Shown here one piece after another: positions 44,383-53,168 of a stretch of 64,000 nucleotides of DNA. Every line of letters starts with the position of its first letter. Position 1 is the first letter of the stretch. Origin of the DNA: Bog-756 sp963696495 (GTDB lineage Bacteria > Actinomycetota > Acidimicrobiia > Acidimicrobiales > RAAP-2). Under the pieces are notes generated by a model. The model was not told the origin of the DNA. It made no database searches and was given only the letters and a program-made list of their open reading frames with translations. The stretch covers positions 1-64,000 of the forward strand of contig CAVOKJ010000005.1 of the NCBI GenBank assembly GCA_963696495.1, in the 5' to 3' direction. Made by a program: the position numbers and the translations under genes.

Positions 44383-44478
44383 GGCTTACCCCTGTCCCCC
44401 TTTCCGGCGGGGATCGACCCCCACCGGTGGCCCAACGCGGCCAAAGACGCCCCTCTCCAGGGCTATCAGGCACAAATC

Positions 44479-44492
44479 TGGAACGCGTTGCA
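44479..44492. promoter_or_regulatory. KstR-type operator, fadD17-like/LLM promoter region
   Basis: TGGAACGCGTTGCA fits the KstR pattern TnnAACnnGTTnnA at every fixed position. It lies 97 bases upstream of the FadD17-like start and 65 bases upstream of the luciferase-like start, in an AT-rich patch of an otherwise GC-rich region, so one site could serve both divergent genes. Confidence 0.75.
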
Positions 44493-44557
44493 ATTTATCA
44501 AAACCCCGTGTTACCGTGAAAACCGCCCCCAAGGCGGAGCGAGAGGAGCCCAGCCTC

Positions 44558-45781
44558 ATGGAGTTCGGAATCTTCATCAATGGGTACCTGCCCGGCCAGG
44601 CGGCCCATGATCCCTCATGCGAGCACGAGATGCTGCAGCGGGAGATCCAGTACGTGGTCGAGGCCGACAAGTACAACTGGAAGTACGCCTGGGTGGGGGA
44701 GCACCACTCGCTGACCGAGTACAGCCACATGTCGGCCCCCGAGGTCGTCATGGGCTACCTGGCCCATGCCACTGAGCGCATCCACGTGGGCACCGGCATC
44801 ATGAACCTCTCGCCCCGGGTGAACCACCCCGTCCGCTCGGCCGAGCGGGTCGCCATGCTCGACCACCTGTTGGAGGGCCGGTTCGAGTGGGGGACCGGGC
44901 GTGGCGCCGGCAGCCACGAGATCGCCTCGTTCAACATCCTCGACAAGAACTCGACCAAGGCGGAGTGGAACGAGGTCATCCGTGAGATCCCCCGGATGTG
45001 GGAGGAGCAGGACTACCAATTCGAGGGCGAGCACTTCACCGTCCCCTACCCCCACAACATCCTCCCGAAGCCGTACCAGCGCAAGGGGCACCCGCCCATC
45101 TGGGTGGGGTGCGGCAACCCGGCGACGTTCACCCAGGCGGGCGAGCTCGGCATCGGGGCCATCGCCTTCAACTTCGAACCGGTCTACAACCTGAAGGGGC
45201 GTATCGACGCCTACAAGGAGGGTGTGGCCAACTGCACCGAGCCCCTCGGTCAGTTCAAGAACGACAATGTGATGATGACCAACGCCGTCATCTGCCTGAG
45301 CGACCGGAAGAAGGCCCGCCAGGTCGCCCTGCGCCGGGGGCGCGGCTACCTGTACTCCCTGGTGTGCAACTACCACGACACCATTCCCCACCAGGAAGGC
45401 GTCCCCGTCTGGCCGGAACGGCCCCACACCGTCTCGGACGAGGGCATGCTCGACTACCTGATCGAGAACGGCTGGATGTTGTGCGGTGAGCCCGACGAGG
45501 TCGCCGAGCAGGCCGCCAAGTACCAGCAGGTCGGCTGCGACCAACTGGTGTTCGGTCTGCCGTCGGACTCCTTCGAGCACGATGAGGTGCTGGAGATGCT
45601 CGAGGTGTTCGGCACCAAGGTGATCCCCCAGTTCGACGCCGACCCGGTGCACTCGACGACCCGCTACCGCCAGACGGCGGTGCCGAAGTACCAGCCGTTC
45701 AACTTCCCGGTCCCCGACATCACCGTCGAGGAGTTGCCGACCAACGCCATGATCCAACTGGACGGCACCCGCAACATGTAG
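44558..45781 (+). CDS. LLM class flavin-dependent oxidoreductase
   Basis: A 407-residue luciferase-like TIM-barrel enzyme. MEFGIFINGYLPG, YAWVGEHHSLTEYSHMSAPEVVMGYLAHATERIHVGTGIMNL, RFEWGTGRGAGSHE and HPPIWVGCGNPATFTQAGELGIGA define the family; several relatives use FMN or F420. It is longer than the other two in this cluster. GAGAGGAG precedes ATG 44558. The shared KstR-type site upstream ties it to steroid catabolism. Whether it is a monooxygenase or a dehydrogenase cannot be decided from sequence. Confidence 0.87.
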   Translation: MEFGIFINGYLPGQAAHDPSCEHEMLQREIQYVVEADKYNWKYAWVGEHHSLTEYSHMSAPEVVMGYLAHATERIHVGTGIMNLSPRVNHPVRSAERVAMLDHLLEGRFEWGTGRGAGSHEIASFNILDKNSTKAEWNEVIREIPRMWEEQDYQFEGEHFTVPYPHNILPKPYQRKGHPPIWVGCGNPATFTQAGELGIGAIAFNFEPVYNLKGRIDAYKEGVANCTEPLGQFKNDNVMMTNAVICLSDRKKARQVALRRGRGYLYSLVCNYHDTIPHQEGVPVWPERPHTVSDEGMLDYLIENGWMLCGEPDEVAEQAAKYQQVGCDQLVFGLPSDSFEHDEVLEMLEVFGTKVIPQFDADPVHSTTRYRQTAVPKYQPFNFPVPDITVEELPTNAMIQLDGTRNM

Positions 45782-45861
45782 TCCCGGCCCGGTCGGCCGA
45801 CGGCCCGACCGGCGCCCGGCGGGCCCGGTTCACCCACCGGCACCGCTCCGGCAGGGAGCGG

Positions 45862-46488
45862 TCAGGTCGAGCGCCACGCTCCGAGCAGATCGTCGACCGT
45901 CGTCACCGTGGTGATGAGCGGGAAGGTGTTGTCGAGCAGGGCGTCGGCGTACGCAGCAGGGATGCCGGCCACCGCGTCGCGTGGCACCACCACCGTGTAG
46001 CCCAGGTTGACCGCCTCGATGGCCAGCCCGAGCACCCCCAGGTTGACCGACACCCCGGTGGCCACCACCGTCTCGACCTTGAGGCTGCGGAGCCACGTGT
46101 CGAGGGAGGTGCCGGTGAACGGTGACACCCCGTGCCGGCGCGACGACACCAGGTCGCCCGGTTCCGGTCCGAGCTCGGCGATGAGCTCCGTGGCCGGAGA
46201 GCCGGCCAGGAGGTGCTCGGGGTTGCGCACCATGGCGGCGATCAGCTGGCAGTTCACCGTGGAGCCGGCCCGATCGGCGCGGAACTCGGCCGTGCAGTGC
46301 ACGACCGGTACGGAGATCGCCCGGGCCGTGTCGAGCAGCCGGGCCGTGTTCGCCACCACCCCCACCCGACGGGTGGCCTCGGCCAGCTCGGGGAACGAGG
46401 TCAGGTCGCCGACGACACCCCGCTGGATCTCCATGGTGAGCACCGCGCACCGCCCGGGGGCGGCCAGCCGGCTCAGTTCGACGGGCAC
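45862..46488 (-). CDS. Isochorismatase-fold protein lacking the catalytic triad
   Basis: A 208-residue protein with the cysteine-hydrolase (isochorismatase) fold. The first strand reads AVLTMEIQRGV, where active members have Asp in the IDMQ position; here it is Glu. The lysine region reads SSRRHGVSPFTGTSLD with Arg/His. The nucleophile region reads VVATGVSVNLGVLGLAIEA where NVCV is expected, so the catalytic Cys is Gly. It is therefore probably not a hydrolase of the classic type. GTG 46488 is the start. It lies downstream of the FadD19-like gene with a 30-base gap, on the same strand. Confidence 0.82.
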   Translation of the reverse strand: MPVELSRLAAPGRCAVLTMEIQRGVVGDLTSFPELAEATRRVGVVANTARLLDTARAISVPVVHCTAEFRADRAGSTVNCQLIAAMVRNPEHLLAGSPATELIAELGPEPGDLVSSRRHGVSPFTGTSLDTWLRSLKVETVVATGVSVNLGVLGLAIEAVNLGYTVVVPRDAVAGIPAAYADALLDNTFPLITTVTTVDDLLGAWRST

Positions 46489-46518
46489 GGCGAACGCCCG
46501 CTCAACGGCTCGAGCTCC

Positions 46519-48162
46519 TCAGTGACCCGTGGACGTCCGCAGGCCCCCGCTGTCGGTCTCCTCGGGAGCCTCGGCGACGATGCCGGCCGCCCAGCGATAG
46601 TCGGGCTTGCCGCTCGGGGAGCGGACGATGGTCTCGACGACGTGGAGCTGCCGCGGCACCTTGTAGCCGGCGATGGCCTCGCGACAGTGGTCCTGGATGT
46701 CCTCGAGCGTGGGGTGCTTGTCGGCCCGGGGCTGGATGATGGCGGCGACCCGCTGGCCCCAGCGGTCGTCCGGCGCCCCGACGACGATGGCGTCGAACAC
46801 CTCGGGATGGGAGCGCACCGCCGACTCGACCTCCTCGGGAAAGATCTTCTCGCCGCCCGAATTGATGGACACCGAGCCCCGGCCGAGGAGGGTGATGGTC
46901 CCGTCCTCCTCCAGGGTGGCGAAGTCGCCGGGCATCACGTAGCGGACCCCGTCGACGGTGATGAAGACCTCGGCCGTCTTGACCGGGTCGTTGTAGTAGC
47001 CGACCGGGATGTCGCCGTAGCGGGCGATCTTCCCGATCACCCCCGAGCCCGGCTCCACCCGTCGGAGGTCCTCGTCGAACACCACCGTGTTGCCCAGCAC
47101 CGAGACGGTGGGGCCGCTCTTCATCGCCGTGTTGCCCTTGCCCATGGTCACCATGCCGTTGTTGCCCGACTCGGAGGACCCGATGGCATCGACGATCACG
47201 ATGTCGGGGAGGTGCTTGAAGAACTCGTCCTTCACCGGCGCGGAGAAGAGGGCGGCGGACGAGGTGATGGCCAGCAGCGAGGAGAGGTCGTAGGAGGCAC
47301 CCGGGTCGTCGAGAGCCTCGACCAGGGGCTTGCCCATGGCGTCGCCGGTGATCATGATCGAGTTGACCTTCTCCGACTCGACCAGGCGCCAGACCTCGTG
47401 GGGGTCGAACTTGGGCACGAGCACGGTGCGGTTGCCCACGAAGCTCTGGCCGAGGATCGACCACTGGGTGGCCCCGTGCATGAGGGGGGCGATGGGCAGC
47501 AGGGTCACCTGGCCGGCCTTGCCCTTCTCCACCATCTCCTCGGGCCGCTCCACCCTGGTGTTGCTGTGCGGGTCGACACCGCCGCCGAGCGCGTAGAAGA
47601 CGTCCTCGTGCCTCCACACCACACCCTTGGGCATGCCGGTGGTGCCACCGGTGTAGAGGATGTAGTGGTCGTCGCCGGTGCGCGGACCGAAGTCGCGTTC
47701 GGGACCGCCAGCGGCCACGGCGTCCTCGAAGGCCACCGCCCCGTCCGGCATGGGCTGCCCGGAGCCGTCGTCGACCGTGATGACCAGCCGCAGGTCGGGC
47801 AACTCGGGAAGCAGCTCGGTGACGCGAGGTGCGAACTCGGCCTGGTGGACCAGGGCCACGAGGTCGGCGTTGGTGAACAGGTACCGGAGCTCGTCCTTCA
47901 CGTAGCGGTAGTTGATGTTGATCCAGACGGCCCGCAGCTTGAACACCGCCCAGGCCGTCTCCACCCACTCGACGCTGTTGTACGAGTAGATGCCCACGTG
48001 GTCGCCGGGGCCGATTCCCTGGTCGGCGAGGAAGTGGGCCAGGCGGTTGGCCCGCTCCTCCATCTGGGCGAAGGTGCGACGCTGGTCACCGGCCACCAGG
48101 TACTCGCGGTCCCCGAAGGAGTCGACGGCCGCTTCGAACAGATCAGCGAGGTTGAACGTCAT
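46519..48162 (-). CDS. fadD19: Steroid acid CoA ligase, FadD19-like
   Basis: Adenylate-forming CoA ligase of 547 residues. ILYTGGTTGMPKGVVWRHEDVFYALGGG, PIAPLMHGATQWSI, FTGDAMGKPLVEAL-like, DSIGSSESG-like IGSSESGNNG and LGRGSVSINSGGEKIFPEEVE follow the FadD19 pattern; the C-terminal SPSGKPDYRWA holds the catalytic lysine. Mycobacterial FadD19 activates the C26 acid made by CYP125, starting side-chain beta-oxidation. The start ATG 48162 matches the family N-terminus MTFNLADLFEAAV; a KstR-type site lies 11 bases upstream, so the transcript should begin very close to the start codon. Confidence 0.9.
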   Translation of the reverse strand: MTFNLADLFEAAVDSFGDREYLVAGDQRRTFAQMEERANRLAHFLADQGIGPGDHVGIYSYNSVEWVETAWAVFKLRAVWININYRYVKDELRYLFTNADLVALVHQAEFAPRVTELLPELPDLRLVITVDDGSGQPMPDGAVAFEDAVAAGGPERDFGPRTGDDHYILYTGGTTGMPKGVVWRHEDVFYALGGGVDPHSNTRVERPEEMVEKGKAGQVTLLPIAPLMHGATQWSILGQSFVGNRTVLVPKFDPHEVWRLVESEKVNSIMITGDAMGKPLVEALDDPGASYDLSSLLAITSSAALFSAPVKDEFFKHLPDIVIVDAIGSSESGNNGMVTMGKGNTAMKSGPTVSVLGNTVVFDEDLRRVEPGSGVIGKIARYGDIPVGYYNDPVKTAEVFITVDGVRYVMPGDFATLEEDGTITLLGRGSVSINSGGEKIFPEEVESAVRSHPEVFDAIVVGAPDDRWGQRVAAIIQPRADKHPTLEDIQDHCREAIAGYKVPRQLHVVETIVRSPSGKPDYRWAAGIVAEAPEETDSGGLRTSTGH

Positions 48163-48173
48163 CGGCCGTTCAG

Positions 48174-48187
48174 TAGAACACGTTTCC
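48174..48187. promoter_or_regulatory. KstR-type operator upstream of fadD19-like gene
   Basis: TAGAACACGTTTCC has the full AACnnGTT core of the KstR operator and the flanking TAG; only the last base differs from TnnAACnnGTTnnA. It ends close to the ATG at 48162, a position where a repressor would block the promoter of the ligase and the isochorismatase-fold gene after it. Confidence 0.72.
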
Positions 48188-48240
48188 ATTCCGGCGGCAA
48201 CCAGCCCTGGTGCCGCCGACGGGTACCGCCGACGGGTGGT

Positions 48241-50313
48241 TCAGTCCCGTGTCTCGTTGACCGCCGGGGAGGGTAGCGGGGCGGTGGGCCCCGGCGTCTC
48301 CGCCAGCTCCTTGTGGACCGGCTCCTCGGCACCACGGATGGCTTCGAGGACCGAGGTGGCCAGCCCGAGGGCGTCCAGCCCGAGCTGCGCCAGGATCCGA
48401 TCGGGCTTGCCCTGGGCCAGGTACCGGCGGGGAATGCCGAGGTTGACCACGGGCGGAGCGGCGCCCAGCGGGCAGCTCCTCCGGATGGCGTCGGCGAGGA
48501 ACATGCCCGCGCCACCCTGGCGGATGCCGTCCTCCGCTGTCACGACCAGGTCGTGGCTGGCGGCGTCGGCCACCATGTCGGGATCGGGGTGGGAGACCAC
48601 CCGGGGGTCCCACACGGTCATCTCGATGCCCTCGGCGGCCAGCAGGTCGGCCGCCTCCTCCGCCGCGGTCACCATCTTGCCCACGGCGAGCATGCACACC
48701 GAGCCGTCGCCGGCGCGGACCTTCCGGGCGCGGAGGCCGGTGCCCACGTTGCCCGGTGCCACCCAGGGGGCCGGCGTCTTGGGGAAGCGGATGACCGACG
48801 GCCCGTCGAGGCTGAGCGCCTCGGCCAGCATGACCTCGACCTCCGGGGCGGACGAGGGGGCGAAGACCGTCATCCCGGGGATCGACAGGGAGAGGGCCAT
48901 GTCGAGCACCCCGTGGTGGCTCGGACCGTCGTCACCGGTGATGCCGGCCCGGTCGAAGACCATCACGACGGGGAGCTTGTGTAGGCCCACGTCGAGGTTG
49001 GCCTGGTCGAACGCCCTCGTGAAGAACGTCGAGTAGACGGCGACCACCGGCCGTTGGCCGGCCATGGCCATGCCCGCCGCCGCCGTCACCGCGTGCTGTT
49101 CGGCGATGCCGACGTCGATGAACCGCTCGGGGAACCGGGCCTCGAAGGGCAGGAGCCCCGTGGGCCCGGGCATCGCCGCGGTGATGGCGACGATGCGGGG
49201 ATCGGCTTCGGCGAGCCGCAGCAGCGACCGGGTGAACCCGTCGGTGAACGTGGTGACGGGTAGCTCGGCCGGCACCGGGTCGGCTGGCTGGTCGCCGGCG
49301 TCACCGGCGTCACCGGCGGCACCGGCGGCGAGGTCGGCCCCGGGACCCCCCGGAGCACCCTCGGCTCCGCCATCCTCGCCCCCGGCCGGCCCCGCGGTGA
49401 TGGTGGCGACCTTCACCTTCACGTCGTGGAGCCGTTGCACGTCGTCCTCTTCGGCCGGCGCGTAGCCCCGCCCCTTCTGCGTCAGCACGTGGACCACGAT
49501 GGGCCCGGGCCATTCGGCGGCGTTGGCCAGTGCCTGCTCCACACCGGCGATGTCGTGCCCGTCGATGGGTCCCGCGTACCGGATGCCCAGGGCCTCGAAG
49601 AAGGTATGGGGGGTGACGACCTCGCGCAGCGCGCTGGTCAGGCCGTGCACCCCCGAGTAGGCCAGCTCGCCCACGGCCGGGATGTCGCGGATGAGGTGAC
49701 GGAGGCGCTGGCGGGCCTGGACGTAGGCCGGGTTGAGCCGGAGGTGGGTCAGGCTCAGGGAGAGCCGGGACACCGTGGGGGCGTAGGACCGACCGTTGTC
49801 GTTGAGCACGATGAGCACGGGCTTGCCCGAATGGCCGAGGTTGTTGAGCGCCTCGTAGGCCATGCCGCCGGTGAGGGCCCCGTCCCCGACCACGGCGATC
49901 ACCCGTCGATCGACCTCCTGGAGCTCGAAGGCGCTGGCCAGCCCGTGGGCGTAGCTGAGGATGGTCGATGCGTGGCTGTTCTCGACCCAGTCGTGCTCGG
50001 ACTCGGTGCGATTGGGGTAGCCGGACAGGCCACCGGCCTGGCGCAGCTCGGAGAACGCCTCACGCCGGCCGGTCACCAGCTTGTGGACGTAGGCCTGGTG
50101 TCCGGTGTCCCACAACAGGACGTCGCGGGGGGAGTCGAAGGTCCGGTGGAGCGCCAGGGTCAGCTCGACCACCCCGAGGTTGGAGCCCAGGTGGCCGCCG
50201 GTGGCGGTCACCGCATCGACGATGAAGCCGCGGATCTCCTCCGAGAGCGTGTCCAACTCGTCGGGCGTCAACGACTTGAGGTCAGCGGGGCTGTTTATGT
50301 GTTCGAGGATCAT
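48241..50313 (-). CDS. dxs: 1-deoxy-D-xylulose-5-phosphate synthase
   Basis: First enzyme of the MEP isoprenoid pathway: joins pyruvate and glyceraldehyde 3-phosphate with thiamine diphosphate. The 690-residue protein has the N-terminal GGHLGSNLGVVELTLALH, the ThDP motif GDGALTGGMAYEALNN, the pyrimidine domain FIDVGIAEQHAVTAAAGMA and ITGDDGPSHHGVLDMA. An Ala/Gly/Asp-rich linker (about 318-355) between the first and second domains is longer than usual and is partly coded by 9-base GTCACCGGC-type repeats near 49290. ATG 50313 begins MILEHINSPADLK. It has no isoprenoid neighbours here. Confidence 0.96.
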   Translation of the reverse strand: MILEHINSPADLKSLTPDELDTLSEEIRGFIVDAVTATGGHLGSNLGVVELTLALHRTFDSPRDVLLWDTGHQAYVHKLVTGRREAFSELRQAGGLSGYPNRTESEHDWVENSHASTILSYAHGLASAFELQEVDRRVIAVVGDGALTGGMAYEALNNLGHSGKPVLIVLNDNGRSYAPTVSRLSLSLTHLRLNPAYVQARQRLRHLIRDIPAVGELAYSGVHGLTSALREVVTPHTFFEALGIRYAGPIDGHDIAGVEQALANAAEWPGPIVVHVLTQKGRGYAPAEEDDVQRLHDVKVKVATITAGPAGGEDGGAEGAPGGPGADLAAGAAGDAGDAGDQPADPVPAELPVTTFTDGFTRSLLRLAEADPRIVAITAAMPGPTGLLPFEARFPERFIDVGIAEQHAVTAAAGMAMAGQRPVVAVYSTFFTRAFDQANLDVGLHKLPVVMVFDRAGITGDDGPSHHGVLDMALSLSIPGMTVFAPSSAPEVEVMLAEALSLDGPSVIRFPKTPAPWVAPGNVGTGLRARKVRAGDGSVCMLAVGKMVTAAEEAADLLAAEGIEMTVWDPRVVSHPDPDMVADAASHDLVVTAEDGIRQGGAGMFLADAIRRSCPLGAAPPVVNLGIPRRYLAQGKPDRILAQLGLDALGLATSVLEAIRGAEEPVHKELAETPGPTAPLPSPAVNETRD

Positions 50314-50513
50314 GGTCGCAAGGGGTACCTTGCGATCAGGCTACCAGCGTGACCGTCCGGTGACCTCGGCACGGAGGGGCCGTCACGGCACGGCCGGGGA
50401 GCGATCCCGGGCCCGGCCGGCGAGACCCTCGCAACCGGGCCCCGATCCGGGCAGAATGCCAGGGAGCCGATCGGCACTTCCAGCGTGGCTCCCCGAGACG
50501 AGGAGGGTGCGGC

Positions 50514-51269
50514 ATGCAAGCCGAGGTGAAAGGGACGACGCTTCCACTGCTCGAGATGATCCTCGACCCGGGTGAGTCGGTGATCTCCACGCACGGGGAG
50601 CTCTCCTGGATGACGGCGAACGTCCAGCTGACCCAGTCCATGTCGACCGGTGGACAGAAGGGGCTCGTGAGCGGCCTGAAGCGGGCGGTCGGCGGCGGCG
50701 GGATCTTCCTGACCAAGTACGAGGCCCAGGGTGGCCAGGGCATGGTGGCCTTCGGCACCAAGCTGCCCGGCCGGATCTTCGAGATCGGCATCGAGCCCGG
50801 ACAGGGCTACCTGGTCCACCGGCACGGCTGGTTGTGCGGGACCGACGGCATCGTCCCGAGCGTCGGGCTGCAGCAGACCATCCGCGGTGGCCTCGACGGC
50901 GGGGACGGCTTCCTGCTCCAACGGCTCGAGGGCCAGGGTCGGGCGTGGATCGAGCTGTCCGGCGAAGTCACCAACTACCAGCTGGCGCCGGGCCAGACCA
51001 TGCTGGTTCACCCCGGTCACGTCGGGTTGTTCGAGGACAAGGTGAGCTTCACCATCACCCGGCTGTCCGGCATCAAGAACATCGCCTTCGGGGGCGACGG
51101 CTACCACCTGGTCTCCCTGACCGGACCGGGGAACATCTGGCTCCAGACGATGCCGGTGCCGCTGCTCGCCCAGGCGATCAGCCCCTATCTTCCGCGGGGC
51201 GACGACCACTCGGCGGTCGATGCCGGCGTCGGGGGCGTGCTCGGCGGCATCATCGGCAAGAACCTCTGA
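50514..51269 (+). CDS. AIM24/TIGR00266 family protein
   Basis: A 251-residue protein with the AIM24 double beta-roll pattern: MILDPGESVISTHGELSWMTANVQL, a Gly-rich turn (GGGGIFLTKYEAQGGQGMVAFG), FEIGIEPGQGYLVHRHGWLCG, and TLVHPGHVGLFEDKVSF-like repeats. A Gly/Val/Ile C-terminus (GVGGVLGGIIGKNL) follows. The role of bacterial members is unknown; the eukaryotic homologue affects mitochondrial inner-membrane structure. ACGAGGAGGG precedes ATG 50514. It diverges from dxs over 200 bases. Confidence 0.85.
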   Translation: MQAEVKGTTLPLLEMILDPGESVISTHGELSWMTANVQLTQSMSTGGQKGLVSGLKRAVGGGGIFLTKYEAQGGQGMVAFGTKLPGRIFEIGIEPGQGYLVHRHGWLCGTDGIVPSVGLQQTIRGGLDGGDGFLLQRLEGQGRAWIELSGEVTNYQLAPGQTMLVHPGHVGLFEDKVSFTITRLSGIKNIAFGGDGYHLVSLTGPGNIWLQTMPVPLLAQAISPYLPRGDDHSAVDAGVGGVLGGIIGKNL

Positions 51270-51320
51270 CGCACGCCCGACCGGGCGGCCGGCGCCGGGT
51301 CGGCGGACGTCGGCGGGGAG

Positions 51321-51698
51321 TCAGCGGACGTTGGAGAGGAAGGTCTCGCGGTCGACGATGACCCGGATGAGCTTTCCTGCCGCCACCAGGCCGGCGCTCT
51401 CGGAGACCGAGAGGGTGAACACCAGTCGGCGGCCCTCGATGCGGTCCAGGGTGGCCTCCGCCCAGACCGTCCCGCCGACCCCCACGGGCACCAGGTGGTC
51501 GAATTGCAGCCGTTTGGCCACCGAGGTGGACGACTCGGGCAGGTGCCCGTCGATCGCCTTGCACGAGGCCTCCTCGCACAGCGCCATCAGGCGCGGCGTG
51601 GCCAGGACGGGCACCGTCCCCGACCGGAAGGCCTCGGCCGTGTCGGCCTCGGTCACCTCGAGTTCGATCCGTGCGGACAGTCCGGTATGGGGGGCCAC
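51321..51698 (-). CDS. Thioesterase superfamily protein (FlK-like hot-dog)
   Basis: A 125-residue single hot-dog domain. VTEADTAEAFRSGTVPVLATPRLMALCEEASCKAID has the Thr/Glu pattern of fluoroacetyl-CoA-thioesterase-like proteins; QFDHLVPVGVGGTVWAEATLDRIEGRRLVF follows with the conserved His near GxxV. GTG 51698 begins VAPHTGLSARIELEV; the frame upstream is not hot-dog-like and overlaps the tldD promoter region. It likely hydrolyses a small acyl-CoA, but which one is unknown. It diverges from tldD. Confidence 0.78.
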   Translation of the reverse strand: MAPHTGLSARIELEVTEADTAEAFRSGTVPVLATPRLMALCEEASCKAIDGHLPESSTSVAKRLQFDHLVPVGVGGTVWAEATLDRIEGRRLVFTLSVSESAGLVAAGKLIRVIVDRETFLSNVR

Positions 51699-51767
51699 GC
51701 CGGTACGATAGGGGACAGATGCAGACGTCGGCCAACGTGCGCCGAGCGGTGCAGCGAGGAGGCTGAC

Positions 51768-53168
51768 GTGATCGAATCCCCAGTGCTCGAACGAGTGCTG
51801 TCCGAGGCACTGCGCCACGGCGGTGAATTCGCCGAGGTGTTCGCCGAGGACCGCTCGACCTCGTCGGCCCTGCTCGACGACGGACGGGTCGAGGAGCTCT
51901 CTTCGGGCCGGGAGCGCGGGGCGGGCATCCGGGTCGTTTCCGGCGAGACCACCGGGTTCGCCCACACGGCGGACCTCTCCGAGTCCGGCCTCCTGCGGGC
52001 GGCCGAGGCCGCGTCCGCCGTCGCCCGCAGCGGCGCCGGGGGCACCACCACGGTCGCCGTCCCCGAGCTCCGTTCCCGGCCCGGTGGGACCGGGGCCGGC
52101 GAGGACCGGACGCTCCCCCCGATGGGCTCGAAGGGGGACACCCTGGACCTCCTCACCCGTGCCGACGAGGCGGCCCGGTCCGCCGGCGACGGCATCTCGC
52201 AGGTGCAGGCCGGCTGTGGCAGCTCGCGTCGGCGGGTCCTCATCGCCAACTCCGAGGGGCTGCTGGCCCGGGACGAGCAGGCGCGGACCCGTTTCTCAGT
52301 CTCGTGCGTGGCCACCGGGGACACCGGCCTGCAGACGGGGTTCGAGTCGGCCGCCCGCACCCTGGGCTTCGAGCTCTTCGACGAGGTGTCGGTGGAGGAG
52401 CTGGCCCAGCTGGCCGCCGGACGGGCGCTGTCCAAGCTGTCGGCGCGCCCGGCGCCGTCGGGTGAGCTCCCGGTGGTGCTGGCCGGCGGCAGCGGCGGCA
52501 TCCTCTTCCACGAGGCGTGCGGCCACGGGCTCGAGGCCGATCACATCGTCAAGGACGCCTCGGTCTACACCGGCATGGTCGGCCAGCAGGTGGCGAGCCC
52601 CCTGGTGACCCTGGTGGACGACGGCACGGTCGGCTCGGAGTGGGGGACCTTCGCCGTCGACGACGAGGGCCGGCCTGCCCAACGCAACGTGCTCATCGAC
52701 CAGGGCGTGCTCACCGACTACCTGTGGGACTACCTGCGGGCCCGCAAGGAGGGGAGGGTGTCGTCGGGGAACGGGCGGCGCCAGACCTACCAGCACCTGC
52801 CCATGGTGCGGATGACCAACACCTTCCTGCTGCCGGGGACCGAGGACCCCGACGAGATCGTGGCGCAGACCCCACGGGGTGTCTACGTGGCCAAGCTCGG
52901 CGGGGGACAGGTCAACACGACCACCGGCGACTTCGTGTTCGGGACCACCGAGGCCTACCTCATCGAGGACGGCACGATCACAGAGCCGCTGCGGGACGCC
53001 AACCTGATCGGCAACGGGCCCGAGATCCTCAAGCGCATCGACGCGGTGGGGACCGACTTCTCGATGACGCCGGGTACCTGCGGCAAGGACGGACAGAGCG
53101 TCCCGGTCGGCTGTGGCCAGGCCACCATGCGGCTGACCGGCGTCACCATCGGGGGGACGGCCGAGTGA
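51768..53168 (+). CDS. tldD: Metalloprotease TldD-like subunit
   Basis: A 466-residue member of the TldD/PmbA family. The metal-binding helix reads FHEACGHGLEADH, the HExxxH motif of TldD; ILFHE is preceded by LAGGSGGI. GRRQTYQHLPMVRMTNTFLLPG, KLGGGQVNTTTGDFVFGTTEAYLIEDG and the C-terminal GKDGQSVPVGCGQATMRLTGVTIGG are family hallmarks. TldD and TldE form a heterodimeric zinc protease that cleaves peptides, for example in maturation of ribosomal peptides or toxin turnover. GAGGAGG precedes GTG 51768. The stop overlaps tldE by four bases. No precursor peptide gene is evident nearby. Confidence 0.93.
   Translation: MIESPVLERVLSEALRHGGEFAEVFAEDRSTSSALLDDGRVEELSSGRERGAGIRVVSGETTGFAHTADLSESGLLRAAEAASAVARSGAGGTTTVAVPELRSRPGGTGAGEDRTLPPMGSKGDTLDLLTRADEAARSAGDGISQVQAGCGSSRRRVLIANSEGLLARDEQARTRFSVSCVATGDTGLQTGFESAARTLGFELFDEVSVEELAQLAAGRALSKLSARPAPSGELPVVLAGGSGGILFHEACGHGLEADHIVKDASVYTGMVGQQVASPLVTLVDDGTVGSEWGTFAVDDEGRPAQRNVLIDQGVLTDYLWDYLRARKEGRVSSGNGRRQTYQHLPMVRMTNTFLLPGTEDPDEIVAQTPRGVYVAKLGGGQVNTTTGDFVFGTTEAYLIEDGTITEPLRDANLIGNGPEILKRIDAVGTDFSMTPGTCGKDGQSVPVGCGQATMRLTGVTIGGTAE

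Noticed and set aside
51699..51965. Longer start for the FlK-like thioesterase
   Set aside because: The extra 89 residues are not hot-dog-like and are antisense to the tldD start region.
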